The notes: generated from the letters alone by a model not told the origin. A stretch of 11,948 nucleotides of DNA from Lachnospiraceae bacterium UBA4317 (GCA_002394525.1 DGUF01000195.1:5477-17424), one strand, 5' to 3'; positions 1 through 6,446 are shown, numbered from the stretch's first letter. Translations and numbers: made by a program.

Positions 1-392
1 CGCACCTCAAAGATCTGGTTCTCCAGATGACGGTTTTCGATGGTCTTCTCAATATTGATCTTGACCTTGTTCTCGTATCCGGAGTAGGTATGGGCGACAT
101 ACCACTTGGGTTCATCCGTGATCGCGCTCTCATCGAGCTGATCCTCTTCCGGTGCGCCCTCCTGCGCCGCAAGGGAAGCCGCGACTGCCGCCGCCTCCTC
201 CGCGTCCGCCGAAGCAGACGGTCCGTCCGTGCCCGCCTCCTCCAAAAGCGCCTGTGCCCTGGCCTCCTCGGCCTTTTCAATGTCCGCCGCGTGAGCGGAA
301 AAATCAGGGCGTCTGATCTGGCGCACTCCGGGGAGAATACCGGGCTTCAGCCTTGCCTTCGCCGGCTTTGCATCGAAGTTGTTCTCTGCCAT
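1..392 (-). CDS. nusG: Transcription termination/antitermination factor NusG, N-terminal part (runs off left edge), with long acidic N-terminal extension
   Basis: NusG binds RNA polymerase and modulates pausing, termination and coupling to translation. Only the first 130 codons are in the window. The conserved start of the NGN domain is seen as KWYVAHTYSGYENKVK at about residues 96-111, followed by a segment ending FEV at the edge. Ordinary NusG begins within a few residues of that Trp; here about 95 residues precede it, rich in Ala, Glu and Asp and probably disordered. ATG at 392 is supported by a GAGG six bases upstream, and no ATG, GTG or TTG codon stands just before KWYVAHTYSGYENKVK, so the long form is the likely product. 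It is the third gene of rpmG-secE-nusG, 76 bases after secE. A 9-bp hairpin (GCGGCTGTC with its complement, one G-U pair) lies in that gap. The identification is firm; the C-terminal KOW domain is not visible. Confidence 0.95.
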   Translation of the reverse strand, partial: MAENNFDAKPAKARLKPGILPGVRQIRRPDFSAHAADIEKAEEARAQALLEEAGTDGPSASADAEEAAAVAASLAAQEGAPEEDQLDESAITDEPKWYVAHTYSGYENKVKINIEKTIENRHLENQIFEV

Positions 393-468
393 TCATCTAC
401 CTCATCAAACTCAACCGCAGCTGTCCGTCATGCAGACAGCCGCACTCAGCCTTGTTCCGATACTGCCT

Positions 469-690
469 TCACGCATTGATCTTTACGAGCAGATCGATCA
501 GATTCTGAGCGCCGTAATCGAGGACTGCGATCAGCAGCGCAGTGATCGCTGTGGCGCACACAACTGCGATCAGCTGTTTGACTATGGTCTCGCGGCCGGG
601 CCAGATGATCTTGGCGAACTCTGTCCTGACTCCTTTAAAAAAGGATGTTTTACCGGCTTTATTTGCCTTTCCATTCTCATTCGCTGCCAT
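469..690 (-). CDS. secE: Preprotein translocase subunit SecE
   Basis: SecE is the small clamp subunit of the SecYEG protein-conducting channel in the cytoplasmic membrane. The 73-residue product has the size of the single-span SecE of Gram-positive bacteria. A basic N-terminus is followed by the conserved amphipathic region (FFKGVRTEFAKIIWPGRET, about residues 17-35) and one membrane helix (about 39-60). The ATG at 690 is preceded by AAGGAG, which overlaps the rpmG stop codon. Only 10 bases separate rpmG from secE, so the two are surely co-transcribed, and nusG follows, as is standard in Firmicutes. Confidence 0.96.
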   Translation of the reverse strand: MAANENGKANKAGKTSFFKGVRTEFAKIIWPGRETIVKQLIAVVCATAITALLIAVLDYGAQNLIDLLVKINA

Positions 691-700
691 GAATGACTCC

Positions 701-850
701 TTATTTAGTCTCTTTGTGAACGGTGTGCTTCCTGCAGAATCTGCAGTACTTCTTCATCTCAAGACGCTCCGGATGTGTTTTCTTATCCTTAGTTGTGTTA
801 TAATTTCTCTGCTTGCACTCAGTGCATGACAATGTGATCCTTGTACGCAT
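701..850 (-). CDS. rpmG: 50S ribosomal protein L33
   Basis: Large-subunit ribosomal protein of 49 residues, the normal length. The product starts [12 protein letters not shown] and has a second Cys pair CRFC near residue 39, so this is the zinc-binding (C+) form with both CxxC knuckles. The GNT/TTKDKK-type central segment and the conserved ERLEMKKYC stretch are present. The ATG at 850 is preceded by GGAGG seven bases upstream. It is the first gene of rpmG-secE-nusG. C+ L33 paralogues are often replaced by zinc-free forms under zinc limitation; whether a second rpmG exists cannot be seen here. Confidence 0.96.
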   Translation of the reverse strand: MRTRITLSCTECKQRNYNTTKDKKTHPERLEMKKYCRFCRKHTVHKETK

Positions 851-861
851 GCCGAACCTCC

Positions 862-880
862 AATATATAAGATATATATT
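862..880 (-). promoter_or_regulatory. Perfect AT-only inverted repeat in the rpmG leader
   Basis: AATATATA and TATATATT form an 8-bp perfect inverted repeat with a 3-base loop, placed directly upstream of the rpmG Shine-Dalgarno sequence. In RNA it would be a weak hairpin that could shade the ribosome binding site; in DNA it could equally act as a secondary -10 region. No matching -35 box was found at good spacing. Role uncertain. Confidence 0.4.
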
Positions 881-995
881 ATGCGTTGAGTTTTCTTTCC
901 TTCGCGGAACCGCCGCGCCGGAGAATCGTGCCGCTGCAGCGTCGTCTCACCGGCTTTTCGCGCAAAAAAAAAAGACCTTTTGCAACCTTTGATAT

Positions 996-1024
996 ACAAT
1001 AGCACAGAAGGCCACACCCGTCAA
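996..1024 (-). promoter_or_regulatory. Candidate sigma-A promoter of rpmG-secE-nusG
   Basis: TTGACG (1019-1024) and TATTGT (996-1001) are separated by 17 bases, and the -10 box is preceded by TG with one base between, an extended -10. Transcription would start near 988 and give a leader of about 138 bases before rpmG. That leader contains a short CGCGG/CCGCG hairpin and the AT palindrome at 862-880. No other gene stands between this promoter and rpmG. Confidence 0.6.
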
Positions 1025-1050
1025 CCAGAAAAAAAACAGGAATCGCTGCC

Positions 1051-1509
1051 ATGAAAAAAAAGACATCACTCGCATGGGAAAAGATACGGAATCTTCTGCT
1101 GGTCCTCCTGCCCGTCCTCATCCTGCTGGCCCTGGCCCGCAATGCCGCCATAGCCCACAGGGCCCGCCGGGAGATCCTCGACCGGGACACGACGCCCCCT
1201 CAGATCTTTCTGACCAGGGACCACAGATACTTTGTCGGCCCCGGCGAACAGTACGAGGAGGAGGGCTACGCCGCCTACGACGACCGGGACGGGGATATCA
1301 CCAAAAAGGTGGAGATCTCCATCTCAAAGGATATGGTCCAGTACAAGGTCCGGGATGAGGCCGGCAATATCACGATCCGCTGCAGACGGATCCCCTACGC
1401 CGGGCAGGAGGAGGAAAGAGCCTCCCTGCCGGAAGAGGATACAGCTGCTTCTCAGAAGGGGGAGACAGCTGATTCTCAGAAGGAGGAGACAGCCGCTCCG
1501 CAGCAGTAA
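1051..1509 (+). CDS. Membrane-anchored protein with one DUF5011-type Ig-like domain
   Basis: A 152-residue product that starts with a Lys-rich N-terminus and a single hydrophobic segment (about residues 13-30), expected to anchor it with the C-terminus outside the cell. Residues about 48-112 resemble the bacterial Ig-like DUF5011 fold: DTTPPQI, then GEQYEEEGYAAYDDRDGDIT, then YKVRDEAGN, the hallmark order of that family. Such domains usually occur as tandem modules of large surface proteins, so a single-domain protein this small is less usual. The C-terminal 40 residues are acidic low-complexity sequence with an 8-residue repeat (TAxSQKxE). The ATG at 1051 is preceded by AGGA ten bases upstream. 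It is transcribed divergently from rpmG, and the intergenic space is shared. No catalytic motif is seen and the function is unknown. Confidence 0.75.
   Translation: MKKKTSLAWEKIRNLLLVLLPVLILLALARNAAIAHRARREILDRDTTPPQIFLTRDHRYFVGPGEQYEEEGYAAYDDRDGDITKKVEISISKDMVQYKVRDEAGNITIRCRRIPYAGQEEERASLPEEDTAASQKGETADSQKEETAAPQQ
1441..1506 (+). repeat. 24-bp tandem repeat (2.7 copies) encoding TAxSQKxE
   Basis: Units begin at 1441, 1465 and 1489; the first two differ at only a few of 24 positions and the third is a diverged partial copy. The period is a multiple of three, so copy-number change would keep the reading frame and only lengthen or shorten the hydrophilic tail of the membrane-anchored protein. 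Confidence 0.8.
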
Positions 1510-1521
1510 AGCAGCAAAAAG

Positions 1522-1559
1522 CCTGCCCGCCGTCAGAACTGACGACAGGCAGGTTTTTT
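1522..1559. terminator. Bidirectional Rho-independent terminator between the DUF5011-type gene and pta
   Basis: Two 15-base arms (1522-1536 and 1539-1553) flank a 2-base loop, with a T tract at 1554-1559 for the plus strand and an A tract at 1516-1520 that becomes a U tract for the minus strand. Two positions are C/A mismatches in the plus-strand RNA but G-U wobbles in the minus-strand RNA. The stem is therefore fully paired only in the pta direction. Confidence 0.85.
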
Positions 1560-1611
1560 ATCCGGCTTTCTATTTCAGACTTTTTCTGTTCACCGCTCAG
1601 CGGTCCCGGGA

Positions 1612-2595
1612 TCAGGCCAGGGCAGCGGTGATGATCGCCATGGAGTAGACTTCCAGAGCGTTGCAGCCTCTGGACAGGTCATTGATGGGAGCGTTCAGAC
1701 CCAGAAGGATAGGGCCGTAGGCATCGAAGTTACCGAAACGCTGCGCGATCTTGTAGCCGATGTTGCCCGCGTTGATGTCGGGGAAGATGAAGGTGTTGGC
1801 GTGACCGGCGACGTCCCAGCCGGGAACCTTGGTCTGCGCGACACGAGGGGAAACCGCTGCGTCGAACTGGATCTCACCGCAGATGGGAAGGTTGGGATAT
1901 TTCTCCTTGGCCTTGGCAGCTGCATTGTGCATCTTGGTGACATCAGGATCCTTTGCGGAGCCGTTGGTGGAGAAGGAAAGGAAGGCGACCTGAGGGTCTA
2001 CGCCGAAGACCTTGGCGCACTCAGCGGTCTCGCCGCAGATCTCTACCAGATCATCCTCTGTGGGATGGATGTTGATGGCGCAGTCACCCATGGCGACGAC
2101 TTCGTTCTCACCGGTCGCGGAAGGACGGACCAGGATGAAGCAGGAGGATACGATGCTGTTGCCGGGCTTGGTCTTGATGATCTGCAGAGCAGGACGGACC
2201 GTGTCAGCCGTGGAATAGGTCGCTCCGCCCAGCAGGCAGTCAGCGATGCCCATCTGAACCAGCATGGTTCCGAAATAGTTGCTCTGGGAAAGAATCGGGC
2301 GGGCCTTCTCAGGAGTCATGCCCTTGCTCTTTCTGATCTCGCAGAAAGCATCTACGACTTCGTCGAATTTCTCATAGTTCGCGGGGTCGATGATATTGGC
2401 GCCGCGGATATTGTAACCCTCTACCTCAGCGGCCTTCTGGATCTCATCCTCGTTGCCGAGCAGAATAGGGGTCAGGAAGCTGCTGGCCAGAAGTCTGGAA
2501 GCCGCCTCAAGGATACGAGGATCGGAGCCCTCGGTAAAGACAATCGTCTTGGGGTTCTTTTTCAGCTGCTGAATCATAGAGCCAAAGCCATACAT
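1612..2595 (-). CDS. pta: Phosphate acetyltransferase (phosphotransacetylase)
   Basis: Converts acetyl-CoA and phosphate to acetyl phosphate and CoA, the first step of acetate formation with ATP gain. The 327-residue product matches the short, single-domain Pta of Firmicutes. Family signatures are visible in order: TIVFTEGSDPRILEAA (17-32), GATYSTADTVRPALQII (124-140), SFSTNGSAK (207-215), GEIQFDAA (240-247), NTFIFPDINAGNIGYKIAQR (267-286) and PINDLSRGC (303-311). The start is taken at the ATG at 2595 (MYGFGSM), seven bases after GGGAGG; an in-frame ATG eight codons upstream overlaps that site and is disfavoured. Acetate kinase (ackA), the usual neighbour, is absent on both sides, so the kinase must lie elsewhere. 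The gene has its own promoter and terminator and looks monocistronic. Confidence 0.98.
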   Translation of the reverse strand: MYGFGSMIQQLKKNPKTIVFTEGSDPRILEAASRLLASSFLTPILLGNEDEIQKAAEVEGYNIRGANIIDPANYEKFDEVVDAFCEIRKSKGMTPEKARPILSQSNYFGTMLVQMGIADCLLGGATYSTADTVRPALQIIKTKPGNSIVSSCFILVRPSATGENEVVAMGDCAINIHPTEDDLVEICGETAECAKVFGVDPQVAFLSFSTNGSAKDPDVTKMHNAAAKAKEKYPNLPICGEIQFDAAVSPRVAQTKVPGWDVAGHANTFIFPDINAGNIGYKIAQRFGNFDAYGPILLGLNAPINDLSRGCNALEVYSMAIITAALA

Positions 2596-2642
2596 AATGA
2601 AACCTCCCTTACAAAACAAATGACTGTTAATAATGCAGTAAA

Positions 2643-2714
2643 TCAGTTACAAAAAAGCTTCAGGTCAACCACTACCGGAGAGCAGGCCGCTTTGGAGGCC
2701 CGTCTCTTCTTCAT
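2643..2714 (-). CDS. Possible 23-codon leader ORF upstream of pta
   Basis: ATG at 2714 follows AAGGG at four bases' spacing, and the frame stays open for 23 codons (MKKRRASKAACS...LFCN). It lies inside the predicted pta leader. The peptide is basic and resembles nothing I know. It may be a chance ORF; the good Shine-Dalgarno is the only support. Confidence 0.2.
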   Translation of the reverse strand: MKKRRASKAACSPVVVDLKLFCN

Positions 2715-2730
2715 ATTACCCTTGACAAAC

Positions 2731-2759
2731 ATTTTAGCATGAACTTTCCAAACTGTCCT
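2731..2759 (-). promoter_or_regulatory. Candidate promoter of pta
   Basis: AGGACA (2754-2759) and TAAAAT (2731-2736) are separated by 17 bases, and the -10 box is preceded by TGC, an extended -10. Transcription would start near 2724 and give a leader of about 130 bases. The stretch 2596-2930 between pta and dxr holds no other supported gene, only this promoter, the dxr promoter and the hairpin beside it. Confidence 0.5.
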
Positions 2760-2828
2760 TATTTTTTCCTCTTTTTTGATTCGAATCTGCACAGAATTGT
2801 ATACAAATATGCGGTTCCAGCCGGGACC

Positions 2829-2843
2829 TCCGGATGGTCCGGA
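2829..2843. promoter_or_regulatory. Small inverted repeat next to the dxr -35 box
   Basis: TCCGGA TGG TCCGGA: two copies of a 6-base palindrome around a 3-base loop, ending one base before the TTGTTT -35 box of the dxr promoter. It could be an operator or simply a chance GC-rich hairpin. Confidence 0.3.
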
Positions 2844-2844
2844 C

Positions 2845-2872
2845 TTGTTTTTTCCTTTCCCTGTGCTATACT
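2845..2872 (+). promoter_or_regulatory. Candidate promoter of dxr
   Basis: TTGTTT (2845-2850) and TATACT (2867-2872) are separated by 16 bases, and the -10 box is preceded by TGC (extended -10). Transcription would start near 2879, about 50 bases ahead of the dxr start codon. Confidence 0.6.
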
Positions 2873-2930
2873 TCTCCAAAGCTATGAACATGTATATCAG
2901 CTTTTCATTACAATAATAAGGAGAGAACCA

Positions 2931-4082
2931 TTGAAAAAGATCGCCATTTTAGGTTCCACAGGTTCTATCGGCAGGCAGACCCTTGACGTCGTCAGGCAGC
3001 AGGGAGACCTGGAGGTCACCGCCCTCTGCGCCAGACGCAGCGTGGATCTGATGGAGGCCCAGATCCGGGAGTTCCACCCCCGCAGGGCAGTCCTCTACGA
3101 CTCCGATGCGGCCGCCGACCTCCGGGACCGGGTCCGGGACCTGGACGTCCAGGTCCTCTCGGGCATGGAGGGCCTCCTGGAGACAGCCGCCATGGACGAC
3201 TGCGAATATTTCGTCACCGCGATCATGGGCATGGTAGGCGTCCGGCCGACCGTCGCCGCGATCGAGAGCGGCAAAAAGATCGCCCTGGCCAACAAGGAGA
3301 CCCTGGTCACCGCGGGGCATATCATCATGCCGCTGGCAGCCGGAAAGGGAGTCCCCATCCTGCCGGTCGACAGTGAGCACAGCGCCATTTTCCAGTGCCT
3401 CAACGGAGAGGCGGGCAACCGGATCGCGAAGATCTGGCTCACGGCATCGGGCGGCCCCTTCCGCGGAAGGACCCCGGAGGAATTGAAGGACATCCGGCCC
3501 GAAGACGCCCTCAAACACCCCACCTGGGCCATGGGCCCCAAGATCACGATCGACTCCTCGACCCTGGTCAACAAGGGGCTGGAGGTCATCGAGGCCCGCT
3601 GGCTCTTTGACGTCGACCCCTCCCGCATCCAGGTCCTGGTCCACCCGCAGAGCGTCATCCACTCCATGGTGGAATATGAGGACGGCGGGGTCATGGCTCA
3701 GCTGGGCGTCCCGGACATGAGGCTGCCCATCCAGTATGCCCTCTATTATCCGGAGCGCCGACCCATGCCCGGCCAGAAGCCCGACTTCTATTCGCTGGGA
3801 CAGATCACCTTCGAGCGCCCCGACACAGACACCTTCCCCGCCCTCAGCCTGGCCTACGAGGCCATCCGCAGGGGCGGCAACATCCCGACCGCCCTCAACG
3901 CGGCGGATGAGTTCGCAGTCAGCATGTTCCTCTCGGGCAGGATCGCCTATCCGGAGATCGTCGACATGATCCGCCACAGCATGGAGACCTGCCGCTTCAT
4001 CGAGTCTCCCAGCCTGGACCAGATCTTTGAGACCGAGCAGGAGGTCGTGGAGCTCCTGTCCGGATGGAAGTTCCGGGGCTGA
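2931..4082 (+). CDS. dxr: 1-deoxy-D-xylulose 5-phosphate reductoisomerase
   Basis: Second enzyme of the MEP isoprenoid pathway: NADPH- and divalent-metal-dependent conversion of DXP to 2-C-methyl-D-erythritol 4-phosphate. The start is the TTG at 2931, five bases after AAGGAGAG; it gives MKKIAILGSTGSIG and 383 residues, the normal length. The frame is open further upstream, but nothing there resembles Dxr. Seen in order: NADPH-binding GSTGSIG (8-14), LANKETLV (119-126), metal ligands in VDSEH (D147, E149) and LVNKGLEVIEA (E218), the substrate loop ASGGPF with KHPTWAMG (172-177, 195-202), and NAADE (323-327). In most Firmicutes dxr lies with uppS, cdsA and rseP; here it stands alone with its own promoter and terminator, facing dxs. 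Confidence 0.98.
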   Translation: MKKIAILGSTGSIGRQTLDVVRQQGDLEVTALCARRSVDLMEAQIREFHPRRAVLYDSDAAADLRDRVRDLDVQVLSGMEGLLETAAMDDCEYFVTAIMGMVGVRPTVAAIESGKKIALANKETLVTAGHIIMPLAAGKGVPILPVDSEHSAIFQCLNGEAGNRIAKIWLTASGGPFRGRTPEELKDIRPEDALKHPTWAMGPKITIDSSTLVNKGLEVIEARWLFDVDPSRIQVLVHPQSVIHSMVEYEDGGVMAQLGVPDMRLPIQYALYYPERRPMPGQKPDFYSLGQITFERPDTDTFPALSLAYEAIRRGGNIPTALNAADEFAVSMFLSGRIAYPEIVDMIRHSMETCRFIESPSLDQIFETEQEVVELLSGWKFRG

Positions 4083-4136
4083 AACAGCCATTCACGGTTT
4101 GTCAGCGTCGAAGCCGGGCGGATCACAAATAGAGAA

Positions 4137-4178
4137 AAAACGGATAGAGAAGGCAAAAAGCCTCTTCTATCCGTTTTC
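4137..4178. terminator. Bidirectional Rho-independent terminator between dxr and dxs
   Basis: A long stem (4137-4154 with 4160-4177) around an AAAAA loop, with one two-base internal mismatch. A and T runs on the two sides serve as the U tract in either direction, which fits two genes that converge on it. Confidence 0.85.
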
Positions 4179-4255
4179 TTATTGTCCTTCCATATTCCTG
4201 CAGTTCCGCTCTTTTGCGGGAACCTATGCGGTTTTCGCAATTATGCAGGGCTGCG

Positions 4256-6112
4256 TCAGGCCCCTGTCCTGTCCAGGATCCTTTTCGCGACAGACTCCGC
4301 GTCGAGTCCCAGCTCTCTGCTAAGAAGGTCCGGGGCCCCGTGCGGGACAAAGCGGTCGGGAATGGAGATATTGATCAGAGGGACCTCGACCCCCTGGTCG
4401 GCATACCAGGCCGCGACATGCTCCCCGAAGCCTCCGCTCCGGACATTTTCCTCCATGGTGACGATCATCCGGTACCTGGCCGGCGCCTCCCGCAGGAAGC
4501 CCTCGTCGATGGGCCTGACGAAGCGCGCGTTGGCGATGGAGCTCTCCACCCCGCGCGCGGCCAGGAGCCTTCTGACCTCCTCCGCCGTCTTCACCATGCT
4601 CCCCACGGCATAGAGCAGGACGCCGCCCTCTTCGCAGATCATCTCGGGCTTTCCCAGCTCCAGCGGGGTGCGGTGGTCCGCCAGCCCCTCGTAGGCCGCC
4701 CCGCGCGGATAGCGGATCGCGGCAGGCCTCCCCAGCGCCAGCGCGAAGCGGAGCATGTCCTCCAGCTCCTGCCTGTTCTTGGGCGCCATGACCGTCATCC
4801 CGGGAGCCGAGGACAGGTAGGACAGGTCAAAGATCCCCTGGTGGGTCTCTCCGTCCGCCCCGACGATCCCGGCCCGGTCGACCGCGAAGACCACCGGCAG
4901 CTGCTGCAGGCAGACATCCTCCACGATCTGGTCATAGGCCCGCTGCAAAAAGGTCGAGTAGACCGCGAAGACCGGCTTGAGACCTCCCGCCGCCAGACCG
5001 GCGGCAAAGCTGACCGCATGCTGTTCCGCGATCCCGACATCGAAAAAGCGGTCCGGGTAACGCCTGCGGAAGCGGCTCAGGCCGACGCCGTCCTCCATGG
5101 CGGCCGTGATCCCGACCAGGCCGGGCTCCTCCTTTGCGAGCCGCAGCATGGCCGAGGAAAAAACATCCGAGTAGGACTTTTTCCCGCTGCCGCCCGCGGG
5201 CTCTCCGGTCTCGACCACAAAGGGAGGGGTCCCGTGAAAGCGGGCGGGGTTCATCTCCGCCGGCAGATAGCCGGCCCCCTTCTTGGTGCAGACATGGATC
5301 AGGACCGCCTTGTTGACGCGTTTGGCATCCTCGACCGCCTTTACGATATGGCGGACATTGTGGCCGTCGATGGGCCCCAGATAGGTGATCCCCATGTCTT
5401 CGAAAAACATGCCCGGAACCATCAGGGACTTGAGCGAGTGCTTGGCCCTGCTGATCCCCCGGGCCACCCTGGGAAGGGTCTCGTCGAGCGAGTCATGGAT
5501 CTTTTCCCGCATCTGGATATAGCCGCTGCAGGTCCGGATCTCACTGAGATATTTGGGCAGCCCTCCCACGTTCTGTGAGATGGACATGTTGTTGTCATTC
5601 AAAATGATGATCAGGTTGGAGTTGAGGCGGGAGGCATTATTGAGCGCCTCGTAGGCCAGCCCTCCCGTCATGGCCCCGTCCCCGATCACGGCCACGACCG
5701 TCTTCTTTTCCCCGGTCAGGTCCCTGGCCCGGACCAGGCCCAGGGCCGCGCTGATCGAGGTGGAGCTGTGGCCTGTGTCGAAGGCGTCGCAGTCGCTCTC
5801 CTGACGCTTGGGGAAGCCGCTCATGCCTCCCCGCTGACGCAGGTTCTCAAATCCCTCCCTGCGCCCGGTCAGCAGCTTGTGGGTATAAGACTGGTGTCCG
5901 ACATCCCAGACGATCCTGTCCTGCGGAAGATCCAGGGCGATATGCAGAGCCATGGTCAGCTCGACGGCTCCCAGATTGCTGGCCAGATGCCCTCCCGTGA
6001 CACTGACCTTTTCGATCAGAAAGCTGCGGATCTCCTCCGCCAGCTTCCCGTAGTCCTCCTGCGGAATCTTCTTTATATCATTCGGCCCGTTTATGCGGTC
6101 GAGCAAAGTCAT
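4256..6112 (-). CDS. dxs: 1-deoxy-D-xylulose 5-phosphate synthase
   Basis: First and committed enzyme of the MEP pathway: thiamine-diphosphate-dependent condensation of pyruvate and glyceraldehyde 3-phosphate to DXP. The product is 618 residues, the usual size. Visible landmarks: TGGHLASNLG (39-48, with the catalytic-type His), the ThDP/Mg motif GDGAMTGG starting at residue 144 and ending LNDNNMSIS (171-179), FFEDMGITYLGPIDGHN (236-252), DVGIAEQHAV (358-367, with the ThDP-activating Glu), VDRAGIVGADGETHQG (411-426), YPRG (468-471) and the C-terminal domain. The ATG at 6112 follows AAGGAG at eight bases. The frame is open 67 codons further upstream, but that part is repeat-derived leader with no Dxs similarity. 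No promoter could be fixed with confidence in 6113-6285. Many Clostridia keep dxs with xseB, ispA and tlyA; none is here. Confidence 0.98.
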   Translation of the reverse strand: MTLLDRINGPNDIKKIPQEDYGKLAEEIRSFLIEKVSVTGGHLASNLGAVELTMALHIALDLPQDRIVWDVGHQSYTHKLLTGRREGFENLRQRGGMSGFPKRQESDCDAFDTGHSSTSISAALGLVRARDLTGEKKTVVAVIGDGAMTGGLAYEALNNASRLNSNLIIILNDNNMSISQNVGGLPKYLSEIRTCSGYIQMREKIHDSLDETLPRVARGISRAKHSLKSLMVPGMFFEDMGITYLGPIDGHNVRHIVKAVEDAKRVNKAVLIHVCTKKGAGYLPAEMNPARFHGTPPFVVETGEPAGGSGKKSYSDVFSSAMLRLAKEEPGLVGITAAMEDGVGLSRFRRRYPDRFFDVGIAEQHAVSFAAGLAAGGLKPVFAVYSTFLQRAYDQIVEDVCLQQLPVVFAVDRAGIVGADGETHQGIFDLSYLSSAPGMTVMAPKNRQELEDMLRFALALGRPAAIRYPRGAAYEGLADHRTPLELGKPEMICEEGGVLLYAVGSMVKTAEEVRRLLAARGVESSIANARFVRPIDEGFLREAPARYRMIVTMEENVRSGGFGEHVAAWYADQGVEVPLINISIPDRFVPHGAPDLLSRELGLDAESVAKRILDRTGA

Positions 6113-6179
6113 CGGGTATTCTCCTTTTTCCGTCCATCTATCCTTGTGATCATGGTCCCGCGGCACCAGGCATGCAAGG

Positions 6180-6269
6180 TCAAAGCCGCGCGCGGGTTCC
6201 TGCGTTTCGTTTTTGTAAAACCGGGTGCGGGCTCCTGTGCTCTGCTCTGTAAAGCCAGGCGCGGGATCC
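6180..6269 (-). repeat. Three spaced copies of a 21-bp motif in the dxs leader region
   Basis: On the minus strand each copy follows GGANCCCGCRCSYGGY and then TTT. Copies sit at 6180-6200, 6215-6235 and 6249-6269, so the spacing is 35 and 34 bases. They lie between the tRNA terminator and the dxs start codon, partly degenerate. They may be a decayed tandem duplication or spaced protein- or RNA-binding sites. I see no gene in this 211-base gap. Confidence 0.55.
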
Positions 6270-6285
6270 CGGATTTTCGCTCTGT

Positions 6286-6320
6286 AAAAAAAAGCCGTGA
6301 ACACTTTGTTCACGGCTTTT
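6286..6320 (-). terminator. Rho-independent terminator of tRNA-Pro
   Basis: A 13-bp perfect stem (6290-6302 with 6308-6320) and 5-base loop, followed on the minus strand by eight U (6286-6293). It begins only four bases after the tRNA 3' end, so it ends the tRNA transcript before dxs. Confidence 0.9.
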
Positions 6321-6323
6321 GCA

Positions 6324-6397
6324 TCGGAGTGACGGGATTCGAACCCACGACCCCTTCGTCCCTAACGAAGTGCGCTAGCCAGCTGCGCTACACCCCG
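6324..6397 (-). tRNA. tRNA-Pro, anticodon AGG
   Basis: The full cloverleaf can be folded. Acceptor stem CGGGGTG pairs with CACTCCG (one G-U), the D stem is GCGC/GCGC, the anticodon stem CTTCG/CGAAG carries loop TTAGGGA, the variable loop has 5 bases, and the T arm has TTCGAAT. The anticodon at 6361-6363 reads AGG, decoding CCU and, if A34 is converted to inosine, CCC and CCA as well. C1-G72 and discriminator A73 fit bacterial tRNA-Pro identity. CCA is not encoded (TGC follows), so the CCA-adding enzyme is needed. A34 in a proline tRNA is unusual in bacteria, where inosine is mostly confined to Arg-ACG. Confidence 0.95.
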
Positions 6398-6446
6398 ATC
6401 TGATATTATCAGTGCCCGTCGCGGCTCTCCGCAACACGCAAGTAGT

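Noticed and set aside
2739..2930. 64-residue N-terminal extension of Dxr from an upstream ATG
   Set aside because: Lies across the predicted promoter; the TTG at 2931 has a strong Shine-Dalgarno and starts exactly at the conserved N-terminus.
2949..4091. Long minus-strand open frame (380 codons) opposite dxr
   Set aside because: Shadow of dxr caused by codon bias; no recognisable family and no start signal.
4214..5578. Long plus-strand open frame (454 codons) opposite dxs
   Set aside because: Antisense shadow of a firmly identified GC-rich gene; the product is rich in Arg, Gly, Asp and Pro without domains, and there is no ribosome site.
6113..6285. dxs leader considered as a T-box or other tRNA-sensing element
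   Set aside because: No T-box sequence, no terminator between here and dxs, and dxs is not an amino-acid-related gene.
6113..6313. N-terminal 67-residue extension of Dxs from an upstream ATG
   Set aside because: Runs through the tRNA terminator and repeat leader, has no Dxs similarity, and the internal ATG at 6112 has a good AAGGAG and gives the normal length.
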